A stretch of DNA of 64,000 nt. Origin: an uncultured cyanobacterium. Its GTDB lineage: Bacteria > Cyanobacteriota > Cyanobacteriia > Thermostichales > Thermostichaceae. A model generated the notes under the pieces. The model did not search any database, was not told the DNA's origin, and worked only from the letters and a program-made list of their open reading frames with translations. The position numbers were made by a program, and so were the translations under genes. Of this stretch, positions 8,418 to 18,442 are shown piece by piece; within the stretch, counting starts at the first letter, position 1, and each line of letters opens with the position of its first letter. The stretch is from NCBI GenBank assembly GCA_937944885.1, contig CALFBB010000047.1, forward strand, positions 17,680-81,679. The letters run 5' to 3'.

Positions 8418-8574
8418 CGGTGGTACTTATGGGAAACGGACCGATGCTTTGGGTGCAGAATTAACCCACCCAGGAAGAAGTTGCCGCTCAGCATGTTGGG
8501 TCAGAAGGGTTCACAGGCGAGATCCCCATCTTTCTAGAGACACAGAAACAAAAGCTCAGCCCAAAAACGGATCC

Positions 8575-11238
8575 CTAGCTCAGGGCCATTTGCAACCGTT
8601 CTCGAGCCACCTGCAACGCTTCTGGCAGCTTCTCCGGTTGTTTGCCGCCGGCTTGAGCTAGGTTGGGCCGCCCCCCTCCCCCTCCACCGGTCAGCTTGGC
8701 AATCTCCCCAATGAAGGCGCCGGCCTTCAGACCTTTCTTCTGCACCTGGGGGCTAAAGGCCGCTACCCAGCTCACCTTACCCGGCTCCGGCACGGATCCC
8801 AGCACAACCGCCCCTTCCCCCAACTTGTGCAGCACATGTTCAGCGGCGGTTTTTAGAGCCTCGGCAGCGGTGGATCCCAGTTCTGCCACCAGGATTTTTA
8901 CCCCACCGACGGAAATTGCCTGTTGCAAAAGCTGCTCCGCTTGCAGCAAGGCTAGCTTGGCGCGGGTTTCCTCCAACTCCTTTTGGGTGGTTTTCAACTC
9001 CGCTTGCAACGCAGCAACCCGTTCTGGGATCTCCTGCGGCTTGACCTTAAACTGGGCACTTAGCTCCCGCACTACACCATCCCGCTCGTTGAGATATTCC
9101 AAAACTGCTGGCCCTGCCACCGCTTCGATCCGACGGATCCCAGCGGCAACCCCGGTTTCAGAGATAATCTTGAACAGGCCTATTTCGGCAGTGTTGTGGA
9201 CATGGGTACCGCCACACAGCTCCATCGATACCCCCGGAAAATCAATCACCCGCACCTGCTCCCCGTATTTCTCCCCAAACATGGCCACTGCTCCCTTGGC
9301 TTTTGCTTCGGCCAAAGGCATCACCGAGACCTGGGCCGGATGGGCTTCGGCAATCCAGGTATTGACCAAGTTCTCAATTTGCTCCAGCTCGGCAGGCGTG
9401 ACAGCCCGCGATAGAGTGAAATCAAAGCGTAACCGGTCAAAGGCCACTAGGGATCCCGCCTGACCGATGGAGGGATCCACTACCTTTTTCAGGGCTGCTT
9501 GCAACAGATGGGTGGCAGTGTGATGGGCTTGCGCCCGCCGCCGACAGGCCAGATCAATTTGCGCCTGGACGGGATCCCCAACCCGCAGAATGCCCCGTTC
9601 CACCCGACCAAAATGGATGAACAAATCCGACTGCTTCTGCACATCCTCAATGCGCACCAGCAGCCCATCCCCAGACAGATAACCCCGGTCGCCAATTTGT
9701 CCCCCCGACTCCGCGTAGAAGGGGGTGCGATCCAAAATAATTTGCACCGATTGCCCGGCTTCCACCTGCGGTACGGATTCTCCCTCCACCAGCAGAGCTT
9801 CCACCACCCCTCTGGCCAGAGACTGGCTGTACCCCAAGAACTCCGTTTGGCTCAAGAAATCCGCCAACTCATCCAGGGATCCCTGAGCAGTGAGGTCGAT
9901 GGTCTGATGGGCAGCCCTAGCCCGTTGCCGTTGCTGCTCCATTTCCCGCTCAAATCCTGCCAGATCAACTGTGAAGCCCCGTTCTGCCGCAATCTCCTGG
10001 GTCAGTTCTAAGGGAAAACCATAGGTGTCAAAGAGCTTGAAGGCATCGGCACCGGAGATTTGTTTGGGTGGGGTCTTTTCTTGCTCTTGGCTTGTTTTTG
10101 TCGCTGCCTCGACCTGAGCAAACAGGTCAAACAGCAACCGTTCCCCCCGCTCCAGGGTTTTGAGAAATTGCTCCTCTTCCCGTTGCAGCTCTGCTTTGAT
10201 CAGGGTTTCCCGCTCCCGCACCTGTGGATAAGTCTCTTCTGCCAGCTGAATCGAAGTTTCCACCACCGCCGTCGTGAAAGGCTCCGCAATCCCCAACAGC
10301 CGCCCATGACGCACAATCCGCCGGATCAACCGCCGCAACACATAGCCCCGATCCACATTGGCCGGAATCACCCCATCGGCAATTAGGTGCATCACTGCCC
10401 GTGTGTGATCCCCGATAACCTTAAGAGAAGTCTGTTGCTCAGGAGTCGCCCGAAAATAGTCCAGTTGGGCCATCTGGGCTGCCGTCTGGATGATGGGGAA
10501 AATTAAGTCCGTCTCGTAGTTGTTGGGCACCCCCTGCAGCACCTGGGCCAACCGTTCCAACCCCAAGCCGGTATCGATATTTTGCTTGGCCAGAGGGGTG
10601 AGGTGGCCTCCACTGTCCCGGTTCAGCTCCATGAACACCAGGTTGTAAATCTCCAGGAAGCGGGAATCATCCTCCAGATCAATATGGGTATCCCCCAGTT
10701 CCGGCTTGAAATCGTAGTAGATCTCGGAACAGGGACCACAGGGGCCGGTGGGGCCAGAGGCCCAAAAATTGTCGGCTTCCCCCATCCGTCGAATGCGATG
10801 TTCTGGGATCCCCACTTCCTCTCGCCAGAGGGCAAAAGCCTCCTCATCTTCCCGAAAGACACTCACCACCAGCCGCTCTGGCGGCAGGCCAAAGACTTGC
10901 GTCACCAACTCCCAAGCCCAGACAATCGCTTCTTTCTTGAAATAATCCCCAAAACTAAAGTTGCCCAGCATCTCAAAAAAGGTGTGGTGGCGAGCTGTCC
11001 GCCCGACATTCTCGATATCGTTGGTGCGCACACATTTCTGGGCAGTGGTGACCCGGGTGTAGTCGGGATCCCGTTGCCCCAGGAAAATCGGCTTAAAGGG
11101 CAACATCCCGGCAATCGTCAACAGCACCGTTGGATCTTCCGGCACCAGCGAGGCACTGGGCAGGACCTGGTGGCCCCGTTGGGCATAGAAGTCCAGAAAG
11201 GTTTGACGAATTTCTGTGCCGGAAAGGGAGCAAAACAT
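8575..11238 (-). CDS. alaS: Alanyl-tRNA synthetase
   Basis: Class II synthetase of 887 residues that charges tRNA-Ala. The N-terminal aminoacylation core has [20 protein letters not shown] near residue 85 and the [14 protein letters not shown] motif near 165. The editing domain has the zinc ligands HHTATHLLQ (HxxxH) near 573 and CGGTHV near 675. The C-terminal domain includes a coiled coil (about 735-770) and ends in the glycine-rich [15 protein letters not shown] segment. Length and order are standard. The ATG at 11238 begins the protein six residues before the conserved IRQTFLDFY helix. Confidence 0.98.
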   Translation of the reverse strand: MFCSLSGTEIRQTFLDFYAQRGHQVLPSASLVPEDPTVLLTIAGMLPFKPIFLGQRDPDYTRVTTAQKCVRTNDIENVGRTARHHTFFEMLGNFSFGDYFKKEAIVWAWELVTQVFGLPPERLVVSVFREDEEAFALWREEVGIPEHRIRRMGEADNFWASGPTGPCGPCSEIYYDFKPELGDTHIDLEDDSRFLEIYNLVFMELNRDSGGHLTPLAKQNIDTGLGLERLAQVLQGVPNNYETDLIFPIIQTAAQMAQLDYFRATPEQQTSLKVIGDHTRAVMHLIADGVIPANVDRGYVLRRLIRRIVRHGRLLGIAEPFTTAVVETSIQLAEETYPQVRERETLIKAELQREEEQFLKTLERGERLLFDLFAQVEAATKTSQEQEKTPPKQISGADAFKLFDTYGFPLELTQEIAAERGFTVDLAGFEREMEQQRQRARAAHQTIDLTAQGSLDELADFLSQTEFLGYSQSLARGVVEALLVEGESVPQVEAGQSVQIILDRTPFYAESGGQIGDRGYLSGDGLLVRIEDVQKQSDLFIHFGRVERGILRVGDPVQAQIDLACRRRAQAHHTATHLLQAALKKVVDPSIGQAGSLVAFDRLRFDFTLSRAVTPAELEQIENLVNTWIAEAHPAQVSVMPLAEAKAKGAVAMFGEKYGEQVRVIDFPGVSMELCGGTHVHNTAEIGLFKIISETGVAAGIRRIEAVAGPAVLEYLNERDGVVRELSAQFKVKPQEIPERVAALQAELKTTQKELEETRAKLALLQAEQLLQQAISVGGVKILVAELGSTAAEALKTAAEHVLHKLGEGAVVLGSVPEPGKVSWVAAFSPQVQKKGLKAGAFIGEIAKLTGGGGGGRPNLAQAGGKQPEKLPEALQVARERLQMALS

Positions 11239-11519
11239 GGCAAAGGTAGAAGCAGACTAGATCAATTCTAAGTTTTTTACACTCTGGACAACCCACTCTC
11301 TCCCAAACCAGCATTTTCTCCAGGTCAATCTACCCTAAAACTCAGCGATTTGTCGGATTTATCCCAAGAGGGCAGACGCTAAGATATGTTGCAGCAGTTG
11401 TGCAAGATTTGTTGCCTCCCGATCTAATCTAGATGTATCTCTCACAACTTGCCTGCCCTCTTTGCTCACCAACCTTGCACCGGTTGTACCCATTGTCAGT
11501 CGGTTGCCTCTGAACCGGT

Positions 11520-13169
11520 ATGCCCAACTGCTACTGCCTCAATCCTGCTTGCCCGCAACCGGAAAATCCACCGGAGGCTTCTACCTGTGCAGCTTGCGGG
11601 AGTCCTTTGTTGGTGCGCAATCGCTATCGGGCTTTCAAACGGATTGGCCAAGGGGGCTTTGGCTCTACCTTCCTGGCACGCGACCAAGATATGCCCTCCA
11701 AGCCTTGGCGGGTGATCAAGCAGCTACGCCCGGTGGAAGATTCGCCCCAAATTGCCAAACTGGCCGAAGAACTGTTTAACCGTGAAGCCCAGGTCTTGGA
11801 GCGGCTTGGACAACATTCCCAAATCCCAACTTTGTATGCCCACTTTGAAGAAGGCGGCAAATTTTATCTGGTGCAGGAGTTCATTCAGGGCGTGACTCTC
11901 TCCCAAGAGATGCACCGCAATGGGCCTTTCTCGGAAGAGCAAGCCCGGCAGGTGATGCAGGAGGTGCTGCTGATCCTCAGCTATGTGCACAGCCACAACA
12001 CGGTGCACCGCGATATCAAGCCTGCCAACCTGATCCGCCGTAAGGACGATCAGCGGCTGGTGCTGATTGATTTTGGCGCCGTAAAGGAGCTAGGCCCAGG
12101 GCGAGAGCAAAGGATTGAAGCAACCGCGATTCGTTCTCTGGGCTTTTCTCCCCCGGAGCAGGTGCAGGGGCAGGCAGTTGGTCCCTCTAGCGATCTTTAC
12201 GCCTTGGCAGCCACTTGTATTAACTTGATGACTCTGGAGTCGCCGGCCAAGTTTTATAACCACGAGACGGGGCAGTGGGATTGGTCAGACCGGTTACAGC
12301 TAAGCCCAGAGTTTGATGCCATTTTGACCCGCATGTTGCAGCCGACAGTAAGCCAGCGCTTTGCTACGGCAACGGACGTGCTGCGAGCACTCCAAGAAAT
12401 GTCCTCGGAAGAGCTCAAAGGCTCGGTTTCTCAGCCAATTATCTTACCCAATCCCTCGGTTAGTTCCAGCTCATCTTTAATCTCCAACCACTGGGCCAAA
12501 CGGCGTTCAGATGGATTTTCTCAGCCCATACCGATCCCAGGCCCCACTGCTGGCGGGATCCCTTTGGCAAGCAACCCTGCGGGGTTGAGCGGCAGCACTG
12601 GGTTTACCCAAGGTCGCGTCAGTGTCACTACAACAGGCTTTGGACGGGTTAAGCCGGCCACGCCACCCCGAAATCAGTCGCTGGTCGGGGCAGATTTACG
12701 CGGGCAGTGCTTTGCCAACCAAAACTTGGCCGGCCAGAACCTGCGGGGAGCCGATCTGCGGGGGGCGGATTTTTCAGGGGCCAACCTGCAGCGGGCCGAT
12801 CTGCGCGGGATCCGCTTCAATACTCCTCAACCCAGGTGGTTACAAATCCTACGCCGGTTATTCGGGCATGCCAAAACCCTGGGGGGAATCCTGGCCGGCT
12901 TTGGGGGGCTACTGGGCTCCGGGGTGCTGGCCTTCTTGCTTATCCGTCTCACCACAGGCAATTTGCTCTACGCGTTGGGAGCAGCCCTAATTGCCTTTGT
13001 GGCGGCCGGTTCGGTGCTCTGGTCCATGGCAGGACGAGTCAGCTTGGCCCAAAACACCATCGAAGAAAGTAAGCGTTTCACCAATTTTCGCAAGGCCGAC
13101 CTGCGTGGGGCAAAGATGGATGAGAAGCTGCGGGAGTTTGCCCGGCGTCAAGGAGCCTTGCTGAGTTAA
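11520..13169 (+). CDS. spkB: SpkB-type Ser/Thr protein kinase with pentapeptide repeats
   Basis: Membrane-associated eukaryotic-type kinase. Residues 1-30 form a double Cys motif (CYCLNPAC... then CAACG), as in Synechocystis SpkB. The kinase domain follows: glycine loop IGQGGFGSTFLA near 42, VIKQL lysine near 66, catalytic loop HRDIKPAN near 162 and LIDFGAVKEL near 182. After a Ser/Pro-rich linker comes a pentapeptide-repeat block (ADLRG/ANLQ type) near 380-430, then two hydrophobic segments (about 455-475 and 480-502), and a last pair of pentapeptides (KADLRGAKM). SpkB of Synechocystis is linked to oxidative stress; the same role here is inference from shared architecture. It is divergent from alaS across a 281-base gap. 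Confidence 0.85.
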   Translation: MPNCYCLNPACPQPENPPEASTCAACGSPLLVRNRYRAFKRIGQGGFGSTFLARDQDMPSKPWRVIKQLRPVEDSPQIAKLAEELFNREAQVLERLGQHSQIPTLYAHFEEGGKFYLVQEFIQGVTLSQEMHRNGPFSEEQARQVMQEVLLILSYVHSHNTVHRDIKPANLIRRKDDQRLVLIDFGAVKELGPGREQRIEATAIRSLGFSPPEQVQGQAVGPSSDLYALAATCINLMTLESPAKFYNHETGQWDWSDRLQLSPEFDAILTRMLQPTVSQRFATATDVLRALQEMSSEELKGSVSQPIILPNPSVSSSSSLISNHWAKRRSDGFSQPIPIPGPTAGGIPLASNPAGLSGSTGFTQGRVSVTTTGFGRVKPATPPRNQSLVGADLRGQCFANQNLAGQNLRGADLRGADFSGANLQRADLRGIRFNTPQPRWLQILRRLFGHAKTLGGILAGFGGLLGSGVLAFLLIRLTTGNLLYALGAALIAFVAAGSVLWSMAGRVSLAQNTIEESKRFTNFRKADLRGAKMDEKLREFARRQGALLS

Positions 13170-13209
13170 GGTTCCAACCCTCCCAGGCGACTTATTGGTA
13201 CTTATTGGT

Positions 13210-13698
13210 TCAGGCCACAGAGTTGGGGGGAGGTGCAGAGCCTTGGATGGCTTGATTAACCTGCTCTGCCAACGGTTGACAAGCTACGGTTTTACCCTGC
13301 TGCCGATCCCCCGCTTGGTCATAAAAAACGATCCCATCAGCACGGGAGAGCCCCAAGCCCAAAAACAACAGCTCCAGAACTCCAAAGGGGGCTGCCTCCA
13401 GATCCGGGGCTTGATTGTGCAGTTCCGCCAGTGTAGTCTGGGCATCTTCAAGATGGCCAAAAGCCGGGATCCATAGGTGCGTAACCGGTTCAGATCCTTG
13501 CTGAGCGGGTTTTTCCACCACCCGTACTGTTAACCAACCGCCATCGGGGTAGCGCAAGGTTGTGTACTGCAAATGATCCAGGTGTTGGGCTACTGCCGTG
13601 AGAACATCCACTACCCGCTCCATTGCCGCGGTTGGGATCCCGTTTCGAGGCCCCGAATCCACAAGAGCTGCCGCCTGTGCTGTTAAACTCACCACCAT
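13210..13698 (-). CDS. Conserved hypothetical protein
   Basis: A protein of about 162 residues with no motif I recognise. It has an alternating strand pattern (HLQYTTLRYPDGGWLTVRVVE, then VTHLWIPAFGHLEDA) and a hydrophobic helix LEAAPFGVLELLFLGLGLSRADGIVFYDQ, suggesting an alpha/beta fold without membrane segments. The ATG at 13698 is chosen; a TTG at 13707 with GAGG 4-5 bases upstream is an alternative. The start lies 49 bases from tRNA-Asp, which reads the other way. It is probably a cyanobacterial protein of unknown function; codon use resembles that of its neighbours. Confidence 0.6.
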   Translation of the reverse strand: MVVSLTAQAAALVDSGPRNGIPTAAMERVVDVLTAVAQHLDHLQYTTLRYPDGGWLTVRVVEKPAQQGSEPVTHLWIPAFGHLEDAQTTLAELHNQAPDLEAAPFGVLELLFLGLGLSRADGIVFYDQAGDRQQGKTVACQPLAEQVNQAIQGSAPPPNSVA

Positions 13699-13747
13699 GA
13701 TTGACAATGATCCTCGCTAGACTGCATAATGGATATCTGCAACTACT

Positions 13748-13821
13748 GGGGCTGTAGTTCAATTGGTTAGAGCACCGCCCTGTCACGGCGGAAGTTGCGG
13801 GTTCGAGCCCCGTCAGCCCCG
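13748..13821 (+). tRNA. trnD-GUC: tRNA-Asp (GUC)
   Basis: A 74-base cloverleaf. Acceptor GGGGCTG pairs with CAGCCCC, with discriminator G at 13821. The D arm is in TAGTTCAATTGGTTAGAGCA, the anticodon stem CCGCC/GGCGG encloses CTGTCAC with anticodon GTC, and the T arm is GCGGG-TTCGAGC-CCCGT. CCA is not encoded. Confidence 0.98.
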
Positions 13822-13938
13822 TACTCTTCAGACCACTCTAGCTCACGGCTTGCACAGGACTTGACTGGAGTCGTCTATTCTTGAGGCTCACTCTAGAATG
13901 AGGCTAGTCAGAATGGGCCGAGTCCAGGGTGAAGAAGG

Positions 13939-15114
13939 ATGCAGTATCGCAGATTTGGGCGCACCGAGTTGGCTATGCCTGTGCTCAGTTGTGGCGGTAT
14001 GCGCTATCAGCACAAGTGGCAGGATACCCCCTGGTCGGAGATCCCAGAGGAAGGACAGCGAAACCTGGAAGCCATCATTCGACGAGCTTTGGAGGTGGGC
14101 ATTAACCACATCGAGACCGCCCGTGGCTATGGTACTTCTGAGATGCAGCTGGGCCGTATTTTGCCCCAGCTCCCCCGCCAAGAGATCATTGTTCAAACCA
14201 AGATTGGCCCCAGCCGGGATCCCAAGCACTTTCTGGCCAAGTTCGAGCAATCGCTGGCCTACCTCAACCTGGAATACGTGGATCTGCTGGCCATTCATGG
14301 CCTAAACACCTGGGAGGATTTAGACTACAGCCTGGGGGGATGCCTAGAGGTCTGTCAGCAACTGGTGCGGCAAGGGCGGGTGCGCTTTGTGGGGTTCTCC
14401 ACCCACGGGCCAACGGAAGTGATCATCAAGGCAATTGAGTCGGGAGCATTTGACTACGTCAACCTGCACTGGTACTTTATCAACCAGACCAACTGGCCGG
14501 CCATTGAGGCAGCTCACCGGCAGGATATGGGGGTATTTATCATCAGCCCTTCCGACAAAGGCGGGAAGCTCTATGACCCGCCTGCCAAGCTGGTGTGGCT
14601 GTGTCAGCCCCTCAGTCCGATGGTATTCAATGACCTGTTTTGTCTATCCCACCCCCAGGTGCATACCCTCAGTATTGGGGCAGCTCGACCCAGTGATTTT
14701 GACGAACATCTGCGGGCGGTGCAGCTACTTGACCGGGCAGATGAACTGTTACCACCCATCCTGGCCCGGCTTGAGCAAGCCCTAATTGAGCAGGTGGGGG
14801 AATACTACGCCAAAACCTGGCATCTGGGCCTACCCCGCTACGATCAAACCCCCGGCCAGGTGAATATCCCCTTTATTTTGCTGCTGCGTAACCTGGTCTT
14901 GGCCTATGACCTGCTGGACTATGCCAGAGGCCGCTACAACCTATTGGGCAATGCCGGCAGCTGGCTACCGGGACAACGAGCGGACAAAGTGGATCCGCAG
15001 GCTCTGCAGGCCTGCCTCATTCATAGCCCGCACCGAGAGCGGATCCCTGCTTTGTTACAAGAAGCCCACCGCTTGCTATCTGGAGTGGAGGTGAAACGGT
15101 TATCTCAGAGTTAG
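13939..15114 (+). CDS. Aldo/keto reductase family protein
   Basis: An NADPH-dependent aldo/keto reductase-like TIM barrel of 391 residues. It starts MQYRRFGRTELAMPVLSCGGM, has the catalytic-Asp/Tyr-type region INHIETARGYGTSE near 53 (the usual Asp of FDTA is Glu here), VQTKIGPS near 85 and the YVDLLAIHG strand near 112. SIGAARPSDFDEHL near 247 is the cofactor-binding segment. The C-terminal ~110 residues extend beyond the barrel, as in the longer subgroup that often carries a CxxC ferredoxin-like tail, but no such cysteines are seen here. The substrate is unknown. Its stop overlaps that of the convergent amylase gene. Confidence 0.85.
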   Translation: MQYRRFGRTELAMPVLSCGGMRYQHKWQDTPWSEIPEEGQRNLEAIIRRALEVGINHIETARGYGTSEMQLGRILPQLPRQEIIVQTKIGPSRDPKHFLAKFEQSLAYLNLEYVDLLAIHGLNTWEDLDYSLGGCLEVCQQLVRQGRVRFVGFSTHGPTEVIIKAIESGAFDYVNLHWYFINQTNWPAIEAAHRQDMGVFIISPSDKGGKLYDPPAKLVWLCQPLSPMVFNDLFCLSHPQVHTLSIGAARPSDFDEHLRAVQLLDRADELLPPILARLEQALIEQVGEYYAKTWHLGLPRYDQTPGQVNIPFILLLRNLVLAYDLLDYARGRYNLLGNAGSWLPGQRADKVDPQALQACLIHSPHRERIPALLQEAHRLLSGVEVKRLSQS

Positions 15115-16961
15115 CTTGCCCATTGATCCCGCCACTTGACGATACCTTCTGGGGCCAGTAACCAACGGCGGGCCACCACATTTTCTCGAATTGGGGAGCG
15201 CCCTTCCCGTAGCAAAGCATACTTGTAGGCAATGGCCTTGCCGGCGCTCTCGTTGAAGGGGATCTCGCCAAACCAAGTGTTGGCGTTGATGTATTCCAGG
15301 GGGTACCCCTTGGCAATATCCCAGTTGCCCAATTCGGGGCAGTCCCCGATGACGACGATCCACTCCCCCGGTTGGGTGTTGACGCCATTGAGCTGTGCCC
15401 GCACAATCACCTGTCCTTTGACTCGTTCTCCCACATGGCTGAGGACAATGACGCCGCGGGTGGGCAACTCCAGGCCACGAATGGCTCCCTCTTTAACGGT
15501 GATCTTTTGCCGGGTCAGGATACAGGTGTGCTCCCCGTCGGGAAAGTCGGTATCCACCTGCTCCAGATGGGTGGCTTCCCCTCGGTTGAGGGCCACAAAG
15601 CAGCGGCTATCTCGGTAGCGGCGGCTATAACACCAGACATCCGGCGTCAGGTACTTGCGCCACTGGCTCCCCAGCGATACAGCAGGGTTAAGACGACGTA
15701 GCCCCGACAAGCGGCGAATGTCTTGATAAAGAGGAGACTCCGGATCCCAGCGTTCCATCATCGGGCGGTTATAGGGATCATTACCACCATCGGTGTCGTT
15801 GTGCAGGTATTGCTCGGTGCCGTAGTAGAGACAGGGGATGCCGCGGCTGGTAAAGATGATCGCGACGGCCACCCGCAGCATCTCCGGATCCGGATTCAAG
15901 GTTTGGAACCGACACATATCGTGGTTGTCGATAAAGGTGATTAGCTCCGTGGCGCTGTTGTAGCGATAATCCTTGGCAATGATGTCGTCGATGAGGTGAA
16001 ATCCGCCCTCTGCCCCCTGTCCCAAGGCCGCTCGGATGGCTACACAGAGACCAAAATCTAAAATGGTCATGCCGGAGCAGTTGGCAAATTGTACCGATGC
16101 TTCTACATCTGGACCACTGTAGATCCATTCTCCAAAAATGAACACATCCGGCTTGTGGGTCTGAATATCAGCATTGAATTCCTGCCAGAACCAGATGGGC
16201 ATGTGCTTAACGGTATCCACCCGCAGAGCATCTACACCCCGATCCAGCCATTGTTTAATGGCAGACTTAATGTAGTTGCGATAGTCAGGATTATTTTCAT
16301 TGAAGGTGGCTAAGCCGGCCAATTCACAGTTTTGTACCTGCCATTCATCTTCCCAGTTGGTGACTTCACCGTAGTGGTGATACCAATGGTTAACATCATT
16401 ATTGAAGTCGGCAATTAATCGGCCATCATCAAACAGTTGCCCTTTCACCCCACCTGTATCAGGACTGCTGTGGTTGCAAACGATATCCAGCACCAGCTTC
16501 ATCTTGCGGCGGTGCAACTCTTGGATGAGCCGGTCAAAGGTAGTAGGCTGTGGATTGTTAAGGGAGGGATCCTCCCCTTTGCCGATGTAGCGGGGATTGA
16601 GCCGTTTAAAGTCTTTGGTCCAGTAGCCGTGCATGGCGGCACTCTCAACGAACAGGCGCTCCACCTGTTCAAACAAAGGGGTAACCCAGATGGCTGTAAC
16701 ACCCATCTGCTGCAAATAGTCCAGCTTCTCGATTACCCCTTGTAAATCTCCCCCCCAGTATTTACCCCAATCTTGACCTGTGGGATCGTAAAGCTCCGGG
16801 TTAGGACCTTCGCTGTTATCGGGATCCCCATCAAAAAACCGATCTACCACCAAAAAGTAAAGGGTTTCCTGGCGAAATTCGATATCACGGGTGTAGAGAA
16901 ACTCTAACTCTTGAGAGGCACTGCCAATCTCGACAACATCAGCACAGGGATCCATGGACAT
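15111..16961 (-). CDS. GH13 alpha-amylase family enzyme with C-terminal starch-binding (CBM20-like) domain
   Basis: A glycoside hydrolase family 13 protein of 616 residues acting on alpha-1,4-glucans. The four conserved regions are visible: DIVCNHSS near 165, GVDALRVDTVKHMP with the nucleophile Asp near 245, FIFGEW with the acid Glu near 277, and FIDNHDMCRF near 345. The last ~100 residues (VKGQVIVRAQLNGVNTQPGE through IAYKYALL) resemble a CBM20 starch-binding domain. No signal peptide is seen, so it probably acts on intracellular glycogen. Alpha-amylase and cyclodextrin glucanotransferase-like activities cannot be told apart by reading. It converges on the aldo/keto reductase gene, and the two stop codons share TTAG at 15111-15114. 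Confidence 0.88.
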   Translation of the reverse strand: MSMDPCADVVEIGSASQELEFLYTRDIEFRQETLYFLVVDRFFDGDPDNSEGPNPELYDPTGQDWGKYWGGDLQGVIEKLDYLQQMGVTAIWVTPLFEQVERLFVESAAMHGYWTKDFKRLNPRYIGKGEDPSLNNPQPTTFDRLIQELHRRKMKLVLDIVCNHSSPDTGGVKGQLFDDGRLIADFNNDVNHWYHHYGEVTNWEDEWQVQNCELAGLATFNENNPDYRNYIKSAIKQWLDRGVDALRVDTVKHMPIWFWQEFNADIQTHKPDVFIFGEWIYSGPDVEASVQFANCSGMTILDFGLCVAIRAALGQGAEGGFHLIDDIIAKDYRYNSATELITFIDNHDMCRFQTLNPDPEMLRVAVAIIFTSRGIPCLYYGTEQYLHNDTDGGNDPYNRPMMERWDPESPLYQDIRRLSGLRRLNPAVSLGSQWRKYLTPDVWCYSRRYRDSRCFVALNRGEATHLEQVDTDFPDGEHTCILTRQKITVKEGAIRGLELPTRGVIVLSHVGERVKGQVIVRAQLNGVNTQPGEWIVVIGDCPELGNWDIAKGYPLEYINANTWFGEIPFNESAGKAIAYKYALLREGRSPIRENVVARRWLLAPEGIVKWRDQWAS

Positions 16962-17596
16962 ACTCCTAGGTGAATAACAGCAAGAAAATCCTGCTCCTCA
17001 GGCTAAGCTTTCCAGATTTCCCCACTAGGATTTGCCCTACATAGAATCCCTACATAGAATCAAGTTATTCCAACAGTTGCTAGGCTTCTGCCAAGGGGTA
17101 GTTAACCCTTGAGATCCCAACTGTTCACAGAGAAAGTACCCGCAGTCTGCTAACCTGCAACCCGATAGCAACATCAGCTGCTGCGGTAGTACCTTGGATC
17201 TGGTGGAGATGATAAAACTAGCCCTGCTCAGGAGTGTAGCAGAGGGCTGAGCACACTCACCTCCGGAGCAAGGCCCAAAGATACATCCTGCCTCACAATT
17301 AACCGACCTCGAACTACTTTTTTTCTCAACCTACCTCTCCCCATCTGGGAAGATCCAGCCGCTGGAGCTGTCCCGAAAAGGAATGTGTGAAGACTACAAA
17401 GGCTCTCCACCAAAGGCAGTTACGCCTCACAGGCAACGGACTCCAGCAATCCCTGCTCAAATGTGAGTTGAAGCACAAGAATCAGCTTCGCCTAACCGCT
17501 CTTTCCGGTAGCAATAGTCCGGCAGTAATAAATAGACGGTAACAGATGGATTTTGGCCAACCAGTCTAGCCAACCAGGCTAGATTGCTATAACTGC
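16962..17596. other. 635-base intergenic region
   Basis: No convincing gene is seen. The 14-mer CCCTACATAGAATC occurs twice in tandem, at 17035-17048 and 17048-17061. A 61-codon minus-strand frame at 17228-17413 has no recognisable features and was rejected. The length suggests a regulatory leader of the amylase gene or an unrecognised small RNA. Confidence 0.4.
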
Positions 17597-17791
17597 TTAA
17601 CCCAGTAAGTTGTCAATACCCTCTTTGACAGCATCTTTGACATCTTCTTTGGCGTGCTGGGCCGAGGCTTCCGCCTGCTTGGCTTTGCCTTCTAGTTTCT
17701 GTTTCTCATCCCCGATCAATTCTCCGACTGCCTCTTGAATTTTGCCCTCAATGTTTTTAGCAGCAGCTTCAATGCGATTTTCGATGCTCAT
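17597..17791 (-). CDS. CsbD family stress protein
   Basis: A 64-residue hydrophilic protein with the CsbD signature: MSIENRIEAAAKNIEGKIQEAVGEL followed by a GDEKQKLEGKAKQAEA repeat and a Lys/Asp/Glu-rich amphipathic helix. CsbD proteins are induced by general stress in many bacteria; their molecular function is not established. The protein is probably cytosolic and largely helical. It sits at the left edge of a group of stress and chaperone genes running to 27 kb. Confidence 0.88.
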   Translation of the reverse strand: MSIENRIEAAAKNIEGKIQEAVGELIGDEKQKLEGKAKQAEASAQHAKEDVKDAVKEGIDNLLG

Positions 17792-18154
17792 GGCTTACCC
17801 CCATGCGTATTCAGAAAGGACTTTTCAAACCGGTAACTTTGAGTCCGTGATTCGGAAGCCCAAAAACTTCTTGACAGAGCTGACCATAGCATGCCTTAGT
17901 CTCCGGGAACAAGAAAAAATCTAAACCTTATTCATGTAGTCTATATTACTAAGCTAAGGTGGAGTTCTGTTGTGTGCCTCTGTGTTACGGGGTGTGGTAA
18001 AGATAGGGGCAGGATCCTGTCCATACTGTTAATCCAGTTCATTTGGTTAAGGTTAGTTTGGGGCTATGGATATTAATGGATATTAATGGATGTTATTGAT
18101 GAAAAATAACGGGCGGCTAAAGAACGCCAGCACAGCGAGCATTGAGAAGAAACC
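17792..18154. other. Intergenic region upstream of csbD and of a small ORF
   Basis: It contains the element ATGTAGTCTATATTACTAAG at 17934-17953, whose close relative (15 or 16 of 20 bases) lies at 19979-19998, 54 bases before the next stress gene. AT-rich repeats of the unit ATGGATATTA occur near 18066-18090. No RNA gene is recognised. Confidence 0.4.
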
Positions 18155-18304
18155 ATGCGCATCCGCAAGCAGGTGGAACTCGAACAGGGGGTTCAGCACG
18201 GTGAAGTGGCAGAACAGGCACGGGAAGGTTTGGCCAAACACCGACAGCAGGAAGCCCACCTTCAGGAGACGATGCTGGAGCAGACAGAAGAGCGCCTGGA
18301 GTAG
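18155..18304 (+). CDS. Possible small coiled-coil protein (49 aa)
   Basis: A short frame MRIRKQVELEQGVQHGEVAE... ending in LEQTEERLE. It is bounded upstream by an in-frame TGA at 18143, so the ATG at 18155 is the only usual start. The product is almost entirely charged residues and glutamine with Leu/Val spaced as in an amphipathic helix, as in many small stress proteins and unlike random out-of-frame translation. The ribosome site is weak (GAGAAG). No family is recognised. It could still be a remnant of a longer gene. Confidence 0.5.
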   Translation: MRIRKQVELEQGVQHGEVAEQAREGLAKHRQQEAHLQETMLEQTEERLE

Positions 18305-18442
18305 AGTGGTTAAGCAACCGATGGCCATGGGGAGGATTGTTGTCAATCTTGACGGCTCACTGGGTTCTGCCAGGGGTCTGTAACAAAACCTCTGGTGACG
18401 GGGTTGGCACTGTTATCATAGGTACTTTGCTTGGCTAGGGAG

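Noticed and set aside
8663..9463. A 266-codon plus-strand frame
   Set aside because: Antisense to alaS, with Ser/Ala/Thr-rich low-information sequence.
17228..17413. 61-codon minus-strand frame in the long gap after the amylase gene
   Set aside because: No ribosome site, no domain, and composition like random translation.
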